64,000 nucleotides of DNA from Streptomyces asoensis (GTDB lineage: Bacteria > Actinomycetota > Actinomycetes > Streptomycetales > Streptomycetaceae), in assembly GCF_013085465.1 (NCBI RefSeq), contig NZ_CP049838.1, positions 7,626,001 to 7,690,000 of the forward strand, given 5' to 3'. Position numbers and translations under genes: made by a program. The notes beneath the pieces are model-generated. The model saw only the letters and a program-made list of their open reading frames with translations, did not search any database and was not told the DNA's origin. Position 1 is the stretch's first letter. Every line of letters begins with the position of its first letter. Below, piece after piece: positions 17,060-25,925 of the stretch.

Positions 17060-17458
17060 ATGAGCCTGACGAGCGAGGTCTTCCTGGTGGCGGACGACGG
17101 TGACCTCGACATCCTGGCCGGGCAGCGGGACGGCCGGCCCGACGGCATGGAACCGGCCGGGCCGGAGTCGTGGCGCAGGACGGTCCGGGGATCACGGGCC
17201 ATCCGCCGGATCGGCGCCCGGTTCCTGCCGGCCCTGGTGAGCGTGCACCACGGTGGCGTCGTCGCTCCGGACGAGATCCCCGCCTTCCCCGCGGAAATCG
17301 CTCCAGTACGCGCTTGCTCGGAGCGGCTCGCCGCCGAGACCCGCTCGCCCGACCGGACGGTCGAGAGCCACTGCCGGCACATCTCCGGACGCCTGGACGG
17401 CATCGAGGCGAGCGCTCGGTACGCGCAAGGGGCCGGTGGCGGACTGCTGATCGGGTAA
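17060..17458 (+). CDS. hypothetical protein
   Basis: A 132-residue frame beginning MSLTSEVFLVADDGDLDILA. The first half has Streptomyces-like codon bias and resembles the start of uncharacterised Streptomyces proteins of the MSLTSEIFLV type; the second half is less convincing (Arg/Glu/Ala-rich). There is only a weak GGTGG ribosome site. It could be a real small gene or an eroded remnant. No domain recognised. It sits between the divergent GT2 gene and the OpuC ATPase. Confidence 0.42.
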   Translation: MSLTSEVFLVADDGDLDILAGQRDGRPDGMEPAGPESWRRTVRGSRAIRRIGARFLPALVSVHHGGVVAPDEIPAFPAEIAPVRACSERLAAETRSPDRTVESHCRHISGRLDGIEASARYAQGAGGGLLIG

Positions 17459-17540
17459 GCGGTCTAGACTCTCCCCGCAACGGCCCGAACTCGTATCGAG
17501 AGCGGGCAGAAATTGCCAGACCCGAAGGGTATTCGGCGCT

Positions 17541-18695
17541 TTGATACGGATAGATTCAGTCACCAAGCGATACCCGGACGGCACGGTGGCGGTCGACCGG
17601 CTCTCCCTCGACATACCGGACCGTTCGATCACCGTCCTCGTCGGCCCCTCGGGCTGCGGCAAGACGACCACCCTGCGGATGATCAACCGGATGGTCGAGC
17701 CCAGCGAGGGCACGATCCTCATCGACGGCGTCGACAGCCGTCAGCAGCCGGTCAACACCCTGCGCCGGTCCATGGGTTACGTCATCCAGAACGCCGGACT
17801 CTTCCAGCACCGGACGATCGTCGACAACATCGCCACCGTGCCCCGGATGCTCGGCTGGAGCAAGGACAAGGCCCGTGCGCGGGCGCGGGAGCTGATGGAA
17901 CGGGTGGGGCTCGACGCCTCGTTCGCCAAGCGGTACCCCTACCAGCTCTCCGGTGGCCAGCAACAGCGCGTCGGCGTGGCCCGCGCACTCGCCGCCGATC
18001 CGCCGGTACTGCTGATGGACGAGCCGTTCTCCGCCGTCGACCCCGTCGTCCGCAAGGGCCTCCAGGACGAACTGCTGCGCATCCAGGCCGAGTTGGGCAA
18101 GACCATCGTCTTCGTCACGCATGACATCGACGAGGCCGTGAAGCTCGGCACGATGGTCGCGGTGCTGCGTACCGGCGGCCGGCTCGCCCAGTTCGCGCCG
18201 CCGGCCGAGCTGTTGTCCGACCCCGCCGACGCGTTCGTCGAGGACTTCCTCGGCGCCGACCGGGGCATCCGGCGCCTGTCGTTCTTCTCCTCCGCCGGGC
18301 TGGAGCTGCTCACCACGCCGATCGTCGCGATCGACTCCACGGCCGAGCAGATCGCCGCACGTGGCGCGACCGACGCCCCCTATCTCCTCGTCACCGGCCT
18401 GGACGGCCGTCCGCTCGGCTGGAGCGAGCCCGGCGCACTGACGGCCGGACGGGTCGACGCCGACCGACTGCTGCCGTACGGGCGGCCGTTCGTCGCCGAG
18501 CGGGACTCGCTGCGCGCCGCCCTCGACTGTGCGGTCCTGTCGCCCACCGGCTGGGCGGTCGCCGTGGACGCCGAGGGCCGGGCCGCCGGCGTCGTCTCCC
18601 AGACGGCCATCGGCGAGGCCATCCGCGGCGCCCACGCGGCAGGCCGTGAGGAGCAGCCGTCGCCCGAGGAGACCGCCCAGAAGGTCATCCGGTGA
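17541..18695 (+). CDS. OpuC/ProV-type quaternary-amine ABC transporter ATP-binding protein
   Basis: A 384-residue ATPase with Walker A LVGPSGCGKTTTLRMI, Q-loop MGYVIQNAGLF, the ABC signature YQLSGGQQQRVGVARAL, Walker B PVLLMDEPFSAVDPV, and an H-loop FVTHDIDEAV. The C-terminal 130 residues form two CBS-like modules (LLVTGLDGRPLGW and WAVAVDAEGRAAGVVSQTAIGEA), as in osmoregulated OpuA/OpuC ATPases where CBS domains sense ionic strength. The frame starts with TTG at 17541. It is the first gene of a three-gene operon with GTGA overlaps. The matching binding protein is not adjacent but 5.9 kb away at 25926. Confidence 0.93.
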   Translation: MIRIDSVTKRYPDGTVAVDRLSLDIPDRSITVLVGPSGCGKTTTLRMINRMVEPSEGTILIDGVDSRQQPVNTLRRSMGYVIQNAGLFQHRTIVDNIATVPRMLGWSKDKARARARELMERVGLDASFAKRYPYQLSGGQQQRVGVARALAADPPVLLMDEPFSAVDPVVRKGLQDELLRIQAELGKTIVFVTHDIDEAVKLGTMVAVLRTGGRLAQFAPPAELLSDPADAFVEDFLGADRGIRRLSFFSSAGLELLTTPIVAIDSTAEQIAARGATDAPYLLVTGLDGRPLGWSEPGALTAGRVDADRLLPYGRPFVAERDSLRAALDCAVLSPTGWAVAVDAEGRAAGVVSQTAIGEAIRGAHAAGREEQPSPEETAQKVIR

Positions 18696-19408
18696 ACCGC
18701 TTCTTCGACATCCCCAGCGACCTCCAGCACGACTGGTTCGGCCTCATCGGGCTGCATCTGCGCGAGGCCCTGCTGCCGGTGCTGGGCGGGCTGCTGCTCG
18801 CGCTCCCGCTCGCCCAGTTGTGCGTGCGGCTGCGCTGGCTGTACCCGCCCGTGCTGTGGGTGACGACCGTGCTCTACGCCATCCCGTCCCTGGCCTTCTT
18901 CGTCGTCCTCATCGACTACACGGGGCAGACCGAACTGACGGTGATGATCCCGCTCACCATCTACAGCCTGGTCGTGCTCGTGCCGGCGATCGTCGACGGC
19001 GTCCGTTCGGTCCCGCAGGAGACCCTCGCCGCCGCGACCGCCATGGGCTTCGGACCCGTACGCCGTTACGTCCAGGTCCAGTTGCCGATCGCGGTGCCGG
19101 CCATCATCGCCGGCCTTCGGGTGGCCACGGTGTCCAGCATCAGCCTCGTCAGCGTCGGCATGCTGATCGGCAACCAGGGGGCGCTCGGCAACCTGCTGCA
19201 CGACGCGCAGATCTACAACCGGCCGGAACTCGCCTGGAACTCCGTGATCACCAGTGCCGTTCTGGCGGTGCTCGCGGACGCCCTGCTGGTCGTTCTACGC
19301 ATCCTGCTCACTCCCTGGATGCCGAGCGGCGTGCGCGGCGCAAAGACCAAGCCCGCCGGGGTCCGGCCCGATCCGGCCGTGCCCGCCCTGGAGGACGCAG
19401 CCCGGTGA
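18692..19408 (+). CDS. OpuC-type ABC transporter permease 1
   Basis: A 238-residue permease with five or six helices. The cytoplasmic EAA-like loop is TLAAATAMGFGPVRRYVQVQLPIAVPAIIAGLRVATV. The opening DWFGLIGLHLREALLPVLGG and the STATIC segment VSSISLVSVGMLIGNQGALG are characteristic of choline/betaine/carnitine permeases. The GTG at 18692 overlaps the ATPase stop and its own stop overlaps the next permease, so the three are translated together. The C-terminal 30 residues are hydrophilic and Pro/Ala-rich. Confidence 0.93.
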   Translation: MNRFFDIPSDLQHDWFGLIGLHLREALLPVLGGLLLALPLAQLCVRLRWLYPPVLWVTTVLYAIPSLAFFVVLIDYTGQTELTVMIPLTIYSLVVLVPAIVDGVRSVPQETLAAATAMGFGPVRRYVQVQLPIAVPAIIAGLRVATVSSISLVSVGMLIGNQGALGNLLHDAQIYNRPELAWNSVITSAVLAVLADALLVVLRILLTPWMPSGVRGAKTKPAGVRPDPAVPALEDAAR

Positions 19409-20073
19409 ACGTCATCAATTTCGTAAACGCCTTCTTCAGCGACAGCGCGCACTGGCACGGTTATGACGGAATCCCCACCCGCGTGTGGGAACACGTCCAG
19501 TACTCCCTGGAAGCGCTTGCCCTCGCCGCCGTGATCGGGCTGCCGATCGGCCTGGTAACCGGTCACTACGGACGGGGCGGAAACGTCCTTTCCCTGGTTG
19601 CCACCGCCGGCCGGGCGCTGCCCACCTTCGGCCTGCTGGTGGTGACGACCATCGTGCTCGGGTTCGGCATGCTGCCCGTGATGATCCCGCTGGTCGTCCT
19701 CGCCGTCCCGCCGATCCTGGTCACCACCTACGAGGCGGTGCGCTCCGTCGATCCGTCCCCCGTGGACGCCGCGCGGGGCATGGGCATGGGGGAGTCCGGC
19801 ATCCTGCTGCGCGTCGAACTGCCCGTCGCGCTCCCGCTGATCTTCGGCGGTCTGCGGTCGGCGGCCATCCAGATCGTCTCCACGGCCACCATCGCCGCGT
19901 ACGTCAGCCTCGGTGGCCTTGGCCGCTACATCGTCGACGGTCTCTACCAGCACGACTACGAGAAGGTGGTGGGCGGCGCCACCCTGGTCGCCGGCATGGC
20001 ACTCGCGACACTCGCGGTGTTCTGGGCGGCGGCGAAGGTGACGGTCTCGCCGGGGGTACGCCGGAGCAACTAG
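19405..20073 (+). CDS. OpuC-type ABC transporter permease 2
   Basis: A 222-residue permease (GTG at 19405, overlapping the previous stop). It contains YSLEALALAAVIGLPIGLVT, RALPTFGLLVVTTIVLGFG, the coupling loop SPVDAARGMGMGESGILLRVELPVALPLIFGGLRSA, and SLGGLGRYIVDGLYQHDYEKVVGGA, all typical of OpuCD/ProW partners. It forms a heterodimer with the preceding permease by family analogy. The stop shares a CTAG with the stop of the convergent ridA pseudogene (20070-20073), leaving no terminator between them. Confidence 0.93.
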   Translation: MNVINFVNAFFSDSAHWHGYDGIPTRVWEHVQYSLEALALAAVIGLPIGLVTGHYGRGGNVLSLVATAGRALPTFGLLVVTTIVLGFGMLPVMIPLVVLAVPPILVTTYEAVRSVDPSPVDAARGMGMGESGILLRVELPVALPLIFGGLRSAAIQIVSTATIAAYVSLGGLGRYIVDGLYQHDYEKVVGGATLVAGMALATLAVFWAAAKVTVSPGVRRSN

Positions 20074-20192
20074 GACAGGTCCCGGCCCCGGGGAGACGGC
20101 CGTACGGCGATCGCGTCGACCTCGAACAGCATGCCCGGCAGGGCCGGCGAGGCGACCCCGCTCAGGGTCTGCGCGGGCAGCCGCTCGCCGGT

Positions 20193-20234
20193 GGGGGCAC
20201 CTCCCGCTCGAGCGAAGCCGAGAGTGGGGGAGGG
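20193..20234. repeat. short palindromic element, copy 1 (inside ridA)
   Basis: Begins GGGGGCACCTCCC and ends GTGGGGGAGGG, with an internal CTCG...CGAG stem, so it can fold as a hairpin. A second copy with the same ends and a different centre lies at 48785-48821 in geoA. The interruption of ridA coincides exactly with it. Confidence 0.75.
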
Positions 20235-20526
20235 CATGCAGGGCCTTGCCCAGGATCTCGAGCCTGCCGGGGTCGTGGTCGACGATGAACGTGCCCAACC
20301 GCACCACGTGTCGGAGCCCGAGGCCCACCCCGGCCAGCGCCGCTTCCAGCCGGTTGAAGGCCGGCCCCACCTGAGTGGCGAAGTCGCCGGGCACGGGGGC
20401 GCCCGACGCGTCCGAGGCGTACTGACCCGCGAGGAAGACCAGTTCGCCGGGCGCCGACACGGCATGGCTGTAGCCGAAGGGCGTGGGGTCGTGCAGGGCG
20501 GGCGGGTTGGTGATCGTACGGTCGTC

Positions 20527-20562
20527 GTGGCTGTGGCTGTGGCTGTGGCTGTGGCTGTGGCT
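20527..20562. repeat. hexamer tandem repeat (GTGGCT)6
   Basis: Six perfect units that encode the Ser-His dipeptide run near the ridA N terminus on the reverse strand. Confidence 0.95.
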
Positions 20563-20587
20563 GTCGCGCCGGCTCATGACGGAAACG

Positions 20588-20626
20588 ACTGCGGTGCGGG
20601 GGAAGGTCGTTCCCCCGCACCGCAGT
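20588..20626 (-). terminator. strong hairpin terminator behind cvnD1
   Basis: A perfect stem of about 17 bp with arms including CTGCGGTGCGGGGGAA and TTCCCCCGCACCGCAG, around a 5-base loop, followed on the reverse strand by GTCGTTTCC. It separates the first conservon from ridA. The adjoining stretch 20650-20722 is rich in ACTGTTTC-like degenerate repeats. Confidence 0.85.
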
Positions 20627-20740
20627 TCTGGCCTGATCGCCCTGCCCTTGCTGTTTCCGACTGTTCCGGTCGTTTCTGACCGACCAACTGTTTCTAGCTG
20701 TTTCCAGTCGTTTCCGACGCTCTGGCCGTCCAGCGCGCCG

Positions 20741-21340
20741 TCAGCCGCCCGAACGCGCCAGTGCCTGTTCCAGCACGACCAGCAGGGCGTCGCGTACCGA
20801 GCCGCGCTCGCGGGCGTCGAACACGAGCAGCGGGACGCCCTCGGACACGTCGAGGGCCCAGCGGACCTCGTCCAGCGTGTGCGCGATCTGTCCGTCGAAA
20901 GCGTTTACGGCAACGGCGAACGGGATCTGCTTGTGCTCGAAGTAGTCGACTGCGGCGTAACAGTCGTCGAGACGGCGGGTGTCCACGATGACGAGCCCGC
21001 CGACCGCGCCCTCCACGATGTCGTCCCACATGAACCCGAACCGCTCCTGCCCGGGCGTGCCGAACAGGTACAGCTTGAGCGTCGGGTCGATGGTGATGCA
21101 GCCGAAGTCCATCGCGACCGTGGTGGTGGTCTTGCGCGGGGTGTGGCTGAGGTCGTCCACACCCGCCGCGACCTCGGTGATGGCCGCCTCGGTGGTCAGC
21201 GGCTCGATCTCGGAGATCGAGCCGACGGCGGTGGTCTTGCCCACGCCGAAGCCGCCCGCGATCACCAGTTTCACCGGCAGCGGCGGCCGTACGGCGGCCT
21301 GGCCGGCCGAGGTGCGGACCAGCGGTTCAGTCGGTGTCAC
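20741..21340 (-). CDS. cvnD: conservon GTP-binding protein CvnD (copy 1)
   Basis: A 199-residue Ras-like/Mgl-type small GTPase. The P-loop is AGGFGVGKTTAVGSI, switch II TPGQERFGFMWDD, and the NxxD-like site VAVNAFDGQ. The effector-region Thr lie in SHTPRKTTTTVAMDFG. In conservons, CvnD works with a sensor-kinase-like CvnA, the roadblock protein CvnB and the DUF742 protein CvnC as a membrane-linked G-protein-like complex. The GTG at 21340 overlaps the cvnC stop by 14 bases; the frame continues upstream but only through cvnC. A strong hairpin terminator follows. Confidence 0.93.
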   Translation of the reverse strand: MTPTEPLVRTSAGQAAVRPPLPVKLVIAGGFGVGKTTAVGSISEIEPLTTEAAITEVAAGVDDLSHTPRKTTTTVAMDFGCITIDPTLKLYLFGTPGQERFGFMWDDIVEGAVGGLVIVDTRRLDDCYAAVDYFEHKQIPFAVAVNAFDGQIAHTLDEVRWALDVSEGVPLLVFDARERGSVRDALLVVLEQALARSGG

Positions 21341-21770
21341 GGAGTACCCCCCGGGAGTCGGGGATGGCCCGCAGGCCATCGATAACCCTGCGCAGAACGG
21401 ATGCGTCGTGGGTGACGCCGGAGTCGGGCACGTGCACCGACAACTGCCCCGCCGTCCGGAGGTCCTCGGCGAGGACCCGCACCACGTTCAGGTGCAGCCG
21501 CAGCCTGGCCGCGATCTCCGCGATGGACTGCGGGACGCGGCAGGCGGCGACGATGTCGTGCTGTTCGAAGGAGAGCCGGTCGAGCGCGTCGAGCCCGCCG
21601 GTGGTGGCCACCAGCTGCGTCTCCACGGGCATCGTCCGGCCGGGCGACGCCTCGCCCGCGCCGCCCGCGACCCGGCCGGCGGTGACCAGGAAGGGCCGGA
21701 CGGCGGGTGCGGGGCCGACGGGGGCGACGCCGTCCTCGCCGGCCCCGCGCGGTGTGCGGCCGTCCGCCAT
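21327..21770 (-). CDS. cvnC: conservon DUF742 protein CvnC (copy 1)
   Basis: A 147-residue protein with the DUF742 winged-helix-like core: VRPFLVTAGRV, then LDRLSFEQHDIVAACRVPQSIAEIAARLRLHLNVVRVLAEDL, and a C-terminal LRRVIDGLRAI with a terminal basic/acidic tail. It is found only in conservons and is thought to bridge CvnB and CvnD. The ATG at 21770 is 31 bp after cvnB, and its end overlaps cvnD. The N-terminal 40 residues are Pro/Ala/Gly-rich. Confidence 0.92.
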   Translation of the reverse strand: MADGRTPRGAGEDGVAPVGPAPAVRPFLVTAGRVAGGAGEASPGRTMPVETQLVATTGGLDALDRLSFEQHDIVAACRVPQSIAEIAARLRLHLNVVRVLAEDLRTAGQLSVHVPDSGVTHDASVLRRVIDGLRAIPDSRGVLRDTD

Positions 21771-21801
21771 CGGTGTTCGCTCTCTCTACGGTGGCACGCG
21801 C

Positions 21802-22278
21802 TCAGCGCGTACGCGTGACGCCGACGCTGTTCTTCAGTTCCAGGACGAGCTGCGGGCTGAGCGCCGTGCCGGCGCGGTTGGCGAACACCGTCATCTCGTA
21901 GGCGATGTTGCCCAACTTGGCCTCCTTGTCGGTGACGACGCCGAGCACGGCGCCGCTGCCGATCGCGGAGACCAGGACGTGGCCGCCCTCCAGGTCGATG
22001 ATGACCTTGTTCAGGCCGCCCAGGCCGTAGTTGCCGGAGGCGCCCGCGGCCAGGCTGGTGATGCCCGAGACGATCGCGGCCAGCCGTTCGGAGTCGGCGT
22101 GCTCGCGCAGCTCCGACACCGCGATCAGCAGTCCGTCGGAGGACACCGCGATGGCGTCCACGACCCCCGCGGTCTCGGTGGCGAAACGGTTGAGCAGCCA
22201 GGTGAAGTCGGCTGCGGCGGCCCGCAGGTCGGTCGGCTTGGCGTCTCCGGCGGGAGTCTCACCTGTCGACGTGCTCAC
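21802..22278 (-). CDS. cvnB: conservon roadblock/LC7 protein CvnB (copy 1)
   Basis: A 158-residue roadblock/LC7-domain protein, the MglB-like partner of the CvnD GTPase. The domain is visible in FTWLLNRFATETAGVVDAIAVSSDGLLIAVS, then SERLAAIVSGITSLAAGASG and GGHVLVSAIGSGAVLGVVTDKEAKLGNIAYEM. The GTG at 22278 overlaps the cvnA TGA (GTGA). The first 18 residues are a Thr/Pro/Ala-rich extension. In related systems, roadblock proteins act as GTPase-activating or scaffold subunits. Confidence 0.93.
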   Translation of the reverse strand: MSTSTGETPAGDAKPTDLRAAAADFTWLLNRFATETAGVVDAIAVSSDGLLIAVSELREHADSERLAAIVSGITSLAAGASGNYGLGGLNKVIIDLEGGHVLVSAIGSGAVLGVVTDKEAKLGNIAYEMTVFANRAGTALSPQLVLELKNSVGVTRTR

Positions 22279-25200
22279 TGCTCGGCTCCTTCCGGAAGGT
22301 GGTTCTGGTGGTGCGTGGTGTCCCGGCCGGTGATCTGGTCGGTGATCGGCTCGGTCCGGTCGGACGCGTCGGACGGCTCTGTCCGGTCGGTCCGGTCGGG
22401 CGAAACGTCGGGACGGTGGTCGTGCCGGCGGTCGTTCCGGCGGTCGCTCGGGTCCTCGGTGGTGGGGATGAGGGGGTGGAACTCGGTGGGGCGAGGGTGT
22501 TCGCCGGTGTCCCGGTGCGCGCGGGCCACGGCCGCCTCGAACTCCTCCAGTGAATCGCGCACGGCGTCCGCGTCGGCGGGGCGGGCGGACTGCCGCGCGG
22601 CCTGCTGGGCGGCGGTGTCGGCGGTCGTCCGCAGCGTCGCCCCGCGCACCCGTCGACGCAGCGGACGGGAACCGTCGGGACCGACGGCGAACGCGTCGGC
22701 CCCGGCCCGGGCGGGAGCGGAGAGGGGACCGGCGGGACCGGCGGCGCGGTCGGGCGCGGACGGTTCGGCGCCACGGTCGCCGGCGACGTGTTCCGTCCCG
22801 CGGACGGAGTCGCCGGGGCCGCCCGTGGTGCCGCCGGGGCCGCTCTCGGGGCCGGACGTGTGGGCGTGCGGCGCGGGCTCCGTCGTACGGGCGGCGGGCC
22901 GGGACCCGGCCGCGTGGACGTGCGACGACTCCGCCGTACCGGCGGGGGTCGTGCGCTCCGCCGTACGGGCGTGGTCCCCGGGTTCGTCCTCCGCGCGTGC
23001 GTGGAGCGTCGCCTCGGCCGTGCGGGGCGCCGGGATCCCGACGCCGGCCGGGTAGGCGCGGGCCGCGGGGTCGGCCGTGGTCCCGGGCTCGGCGAGGGAT
23101 GCGGGCTTCGCCGTACGGGCGGAGACACCGGTTTCGTCGACAGGGTCCGAGGAAGCGGTTACGGCCGCATGCCCCGAGGCAGCGGAATCGGTTCCGGCGG
23201 TAAGGCTGGAGGAACCGGTTTCCGCCGTACGGATCGAGATACCGGTTTCGTCGGTTTCAGCGGAGGCGCCCGTCACCGTCGTGGCGATGTCGCGCGTCGG
23301 GTCGTCGGTGCCGGCCACCGGAGTGAGCGGAGCCTCGGCCTCGCGTTCGTCCGGGGACGGATCGCGGCGGGGGACCCGGCGCGGGAGTGCGGTCGGATCG
23401 TCCTCGTTCGTGGCCCAGGACGGAACCGTGGACGGGATCGAGGACGACGGCGAGGGGCCGGCCGCGGGGGCCGACGGGGCGGCGAGCGTCGCCGGGGCCG
23501 GGGATGTGCCGGTGGAGGCAGGCCGGCCCACCGGGCCCAGCTCGCTCATCGTCAGGAGCAGCGTCGAGGGGATCAGCACCTCCGCCGTCACGCCGCCGCC
23601 CGGGGTGCGGGAGAGGGTGACGTCGACGTCCCAGCGGCGGGCCAGCGCGCCGACCACGAACAGGCCGAGCACCTTCGTCGGGACGACGTCGAGGCGTTCG
23701 CGGCGTACGAGGCGGGAGTTCTCCTCGGCGAGGCGCTCTGCGCTCATGCCCAGACCGTGGTCGGCGACGGTGATCGAGGCGCCGTCGGCGTCGGAGCCGA
23801 CCACCACCTCGACGGGGCTGCCCTCGGGCGAGAACGACACGGCGTTCTCGAGGAGTTCGGCGATCATCAGCGTGAGGTCGCCGATGATGTCGGGCTCCAC
23901 CAGGGCCTCGGTCGCGGCACGCAGCCGGACCCGCTGGAAGCCCTCGATCTGGCCCAGCGCGGCGCGTACGACGTTGGTGAGCTCGGTCGGTCCGGCGTCC
24001 AGGACGGTCTCGCGGATACCGGCCAGCAGCATCAGGCTGTCGGCGTTGCGGCGCAGACGGACCGCGATGTGGTCGATGGAGTAGAGGCGTTCGAGCAGCG
24101 CCGGGTCGGTCTCGCCGCGTTCCACCGCGTCGATCAGGGCAAGTTGACGGGTCGTCAGGTTGCTGACGCGGCGCCCGACGTTGCCGAACATCTCGGCGAC
24201 GTTGCGGCGGCTGAGCACCTGGCGTTCCAGCAGCGCGGCCGCGGTGGTCTGCACGTTGTTGAAGGCCTCGGCGAGTTCGCCGATCTCGTCGTCCGCGGTG
24301 ACCGGCAGCTCACGCAGCCGCGGGGGCCCGGACTCCTCGGCGTCGTCGTCGGCGACGCGGGCGAGTTCGCGGCCCGCGACGTCGGCGACCTCCTGGGCGG
24401 CTCCCGTCAGCGCCAGCACCGGGCGGACCACGGAGCGGCGTACCAGGATGGAGAAGGCGATCCACAGGGCGAAGCTGAGCAGCGCCAGGTTCAGCAGCAG
24501 GCCCGCGCGCCACTGGGCGCTGGAGGCGGTGTCGTCGGCCCGGTCGGCGATCTGGTCGATGAGCGACGCGGTGATCTTCAGCCGGGTCCGGGCCTGGGCG
24601 CTGTAGTCGGGGTAGGAGGCGATGGCCGCCCGGAACGCCGTACGGATGTCGGCCTTGGACTCGGCCTGCAACGCGCTGGGGTCCACGGCCAGTTCGGCGT
24701 AGTGCTGGCCGATCGAAGCCTGCGAGGCGTTGTGCTCGATGCCGCCGAACTCTTCGTTCTGCGTCTCGTTGGCGAACCGCTCGAACCGCTCGGCCTGGTA
24801 GGTGAACAGCTCGTAGGAGCCGACCGCGCCGGTGAACTCGATGAGCGCGTTGCTGTCGCCGGTCCGGGCGGAGAACACGCCGGTCTCGAAGGCGCCGTGC
24901 GCGGCGTCGGCGCGCAGCAGCGAGTCGAGGAGGTTACCGGTGAAGGTCGTCGCTAGGTCGGCGTTGCGGTCCAGGCCCAGGCCGTCGATGAGGCCGTCGG
25001 CCGCACCCGAGTACGCCGGGTCGATGTTGTCGGCGGGCAGGTAGCCCTGCTCGATGGTGGCCCGCAGGCCGGCCAGGCCCTGGACCTCCTTCAGTGCCTG
25101 CACCTCGGTGTCCGGCAGCCGGTCGCCGAAGGCGTCGACCACCTTCTGCACCTGCGCGTCCACGGCGGCCTGCGCCTGCCGGTAGCCGTCGGTGGAGGGG

Positions 25201-25523
25201 GTGCCGCCGTCGAAGGACGCCTCGTGCCGCACGGAGAGCAGGATCGCCTGCTGGTGTTCGTCCTGTAGCTCGGCGACGAGCTGGGCGACCTGGGCACTGT
25301 CACGCACCAGTTGGGCGGCGTCCTCCGCGCGGTTGGACTCCTGCACCAGGTCGACGATGAGGTACGTCAGCAGCAGCGCGATCACCGTCAGCGGGATACC
25401 GACGAGTACGTTCAGCTTGCGCTGGAAGGGCCACCGGTCGGCGAAACCCCGCAGGCCCCGGCGTGCGGACGTGGGTTCCGAGGATGCCGACCGGGCGGAC
25501 GCGTCCACCTCTTTCGTGGACAC
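22275..25523 (-). CDS. cvnA: conservon sensor-kinase-like protein CvnA (copy 1)
   Basis: A 1082-residue membrane sensor. It has a short N terminus, TM1 (LNVLVGIPLTVIALLLTYLI), and a large extracytoplasmic helical domain of about 290 residues resembling nitrate/nitrite-sensing (NIT) modules. TM2 (LLLNLALLSFALWIAFSILV) and HAMP follow. The kinase-like core contains RRVSNLTTRQLALIDAVERGETDP and an HATPase domain with ELLENAVSFSPEGSPVEVVV and VADHGLGMS. The last roughly 390 residues are low-complexity Thr/Ala/Pro/Glu-rich sequence of unknown role. The GTG at 25523 follows a strong GAAGGAGG site. CvnA proteins lack a partner response regulator and signal through CvnB-D. Confidence 0.93.
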   Translation of the reverse strand: MSTKEVDASARSASSEPTSARRGLRGFADRWPFQRKLNVLVGIPLTVIALLLTYLIVDLVQESNRAEDAAQLVRDSAQVAQLVAELQDEHQQAILLSVRHEASFDGGTPSTDGYRQAQAAVDAQVQKVVDAFGDRLPDTEVQALKEVQGLAGLRATIEQGYLPADNIDPAYSGAADGLIDGLGLDRNADLATTFTGNLLDSLLRADAAHGAFETGVFSARTGDSNALIEFTGAVGSYELFTYQAERFERFANETQNEEFGGIEHNASQASIGQHYAELAVDPSALQAESKADIRTAFRAAIASYPDYSAQARTRLKITASLIDQIADRADDTASSAQWRAGLLLNLALLSFALWIAFSILVRRSVVRPVLALTGAAQEVADVAGRELARVADDDAEESGPPRLRELPVTADDEIGELAEAFNNVQTTAAALLERQVLSRRNVAEMFGNVGRRVSNLTTRQLALIDAVERGETDPALLERLYSIDHIAVRLRRNADSLMLLAGIRETVLDAGPTELTNVVRAALGQIEGFQRVRLRAATEALVEPDIIGDLTLMIAELLENAVSFSPEGSPVEVVVGSDADGASITVADHGLGMSAERLAEENSRLVRRERLDVVPTKVLGLFVVGALARRWDVDVTLSRTPGGGVTAEVLIPSTLLLTMSELGPVGRPASTGTSPAPATLAAPSAPAAGPSPSSSIPSTVPSWATNEDDPTALPRRVPRRDPSPDEREAEAPLTPVAGTDDPTRDIATTVTGASAETDETGISIRTAETGSSSLTAGTDSAASGHAAVTASSDPVDETGVSARTAKPASLAEPGTTADPAARAYPAGVGIPAPRTAEATLHARAEDEPGDHARTAERTTPAGTAESSHVHAAGSRPAARTTEPAPHAHTSGPESGPGGTTGGPGDSVRGTEHVAGDRGAEPSAPDRAAGPAGPLSAPARAGADAFAVGPDGSRPLRRRVRGATLRTTADTAAQQAARQSARPADADAVRDSLEEFEAAVARAHRDTGEHPRPTEFHPLIPTTEDPSDRRNDRRHDHRPDVSPDRTDRTEPSDASDRTEPITDQITGRDTTHHQNHLPEGAEQ

Positions 25524-25925
25524 CGGGCCTCCTTCAAGGGGGTGCTGCGGGCGTGCGAGGGGCGTTTTCATGCATGCCGACTTTCTGCACACACGTGTCC
25601 GAATATGAATGATACGGAAGCGGCCCCCGTACACCGCTGTGGCCGACGCCGACTGCTGTGGCGGACGCCAACTCCGGCGAGACTATCGCCTATTCGAACG
25701 GTCGAGCGCGTCGCCCTACGTCAAGAATCCATTACGAAGCGGTGTACCGGGGCCTTTCCGGGGCCTCCAAAGGGGTACACAGGTGATCTACCGATCCGCG
25801 CACAAGTGATCACGGATCGAAGCCAATCGGTAACCCGGCTCCTCTTGACTGATCAAGAAGCGGGTGGATTGGATCAGGCCAGAGTGTTTGAGTTCTCATC
25901 AACCCCCCAGCCCGGAACGGGAACC
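25524..25925. promoter_or_regulatory. divergent promoter region between cvnA1 and the binding-protein gene
   Basis: 400 bp without a credible gene. It contains a nested inverted repeat: GTGTACC (25742-25748) pairs with GGTACAC (25774-25780), with an inner CCTTT/AAAGG pair. It lies about 146 bp before the binding-protein start and could be an operator or a leader hairpin. Promoters for both directions should be here, but I cannot assign -10/-35 boxes safely. Confidence 0.45.

Larger units (their letters stand above)
20070..20577 (-). pseudogene. RidA-family protein, frameshifted by a short palindromic element
   Basis: The first 113 codons encode a RidA (YjgF) enamine/imine deaminase: PFGYSHAVSAPGELVFLAGQ, GDFATQVGPAFNRLEAALAG and LRHVVRLGTFIVDHDPGRL. 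After EILGKALHA the reading frame is lost. The expected ending, TGERLPAQTLSGVASPALPG and then MLFEVDAIAVRP, continues in another frame to a TAG at 20070. The two parts are separated by 43 bp, a length that is not a multiple of three, made up mostly of a palindromic element (20193-20234). The N terminus has a His-Ser dipeptide run encoded by a hexamer array. Unless rescued by frameshifting or a sequencing error, no full-length RidA is made. Confidence 0.8.
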
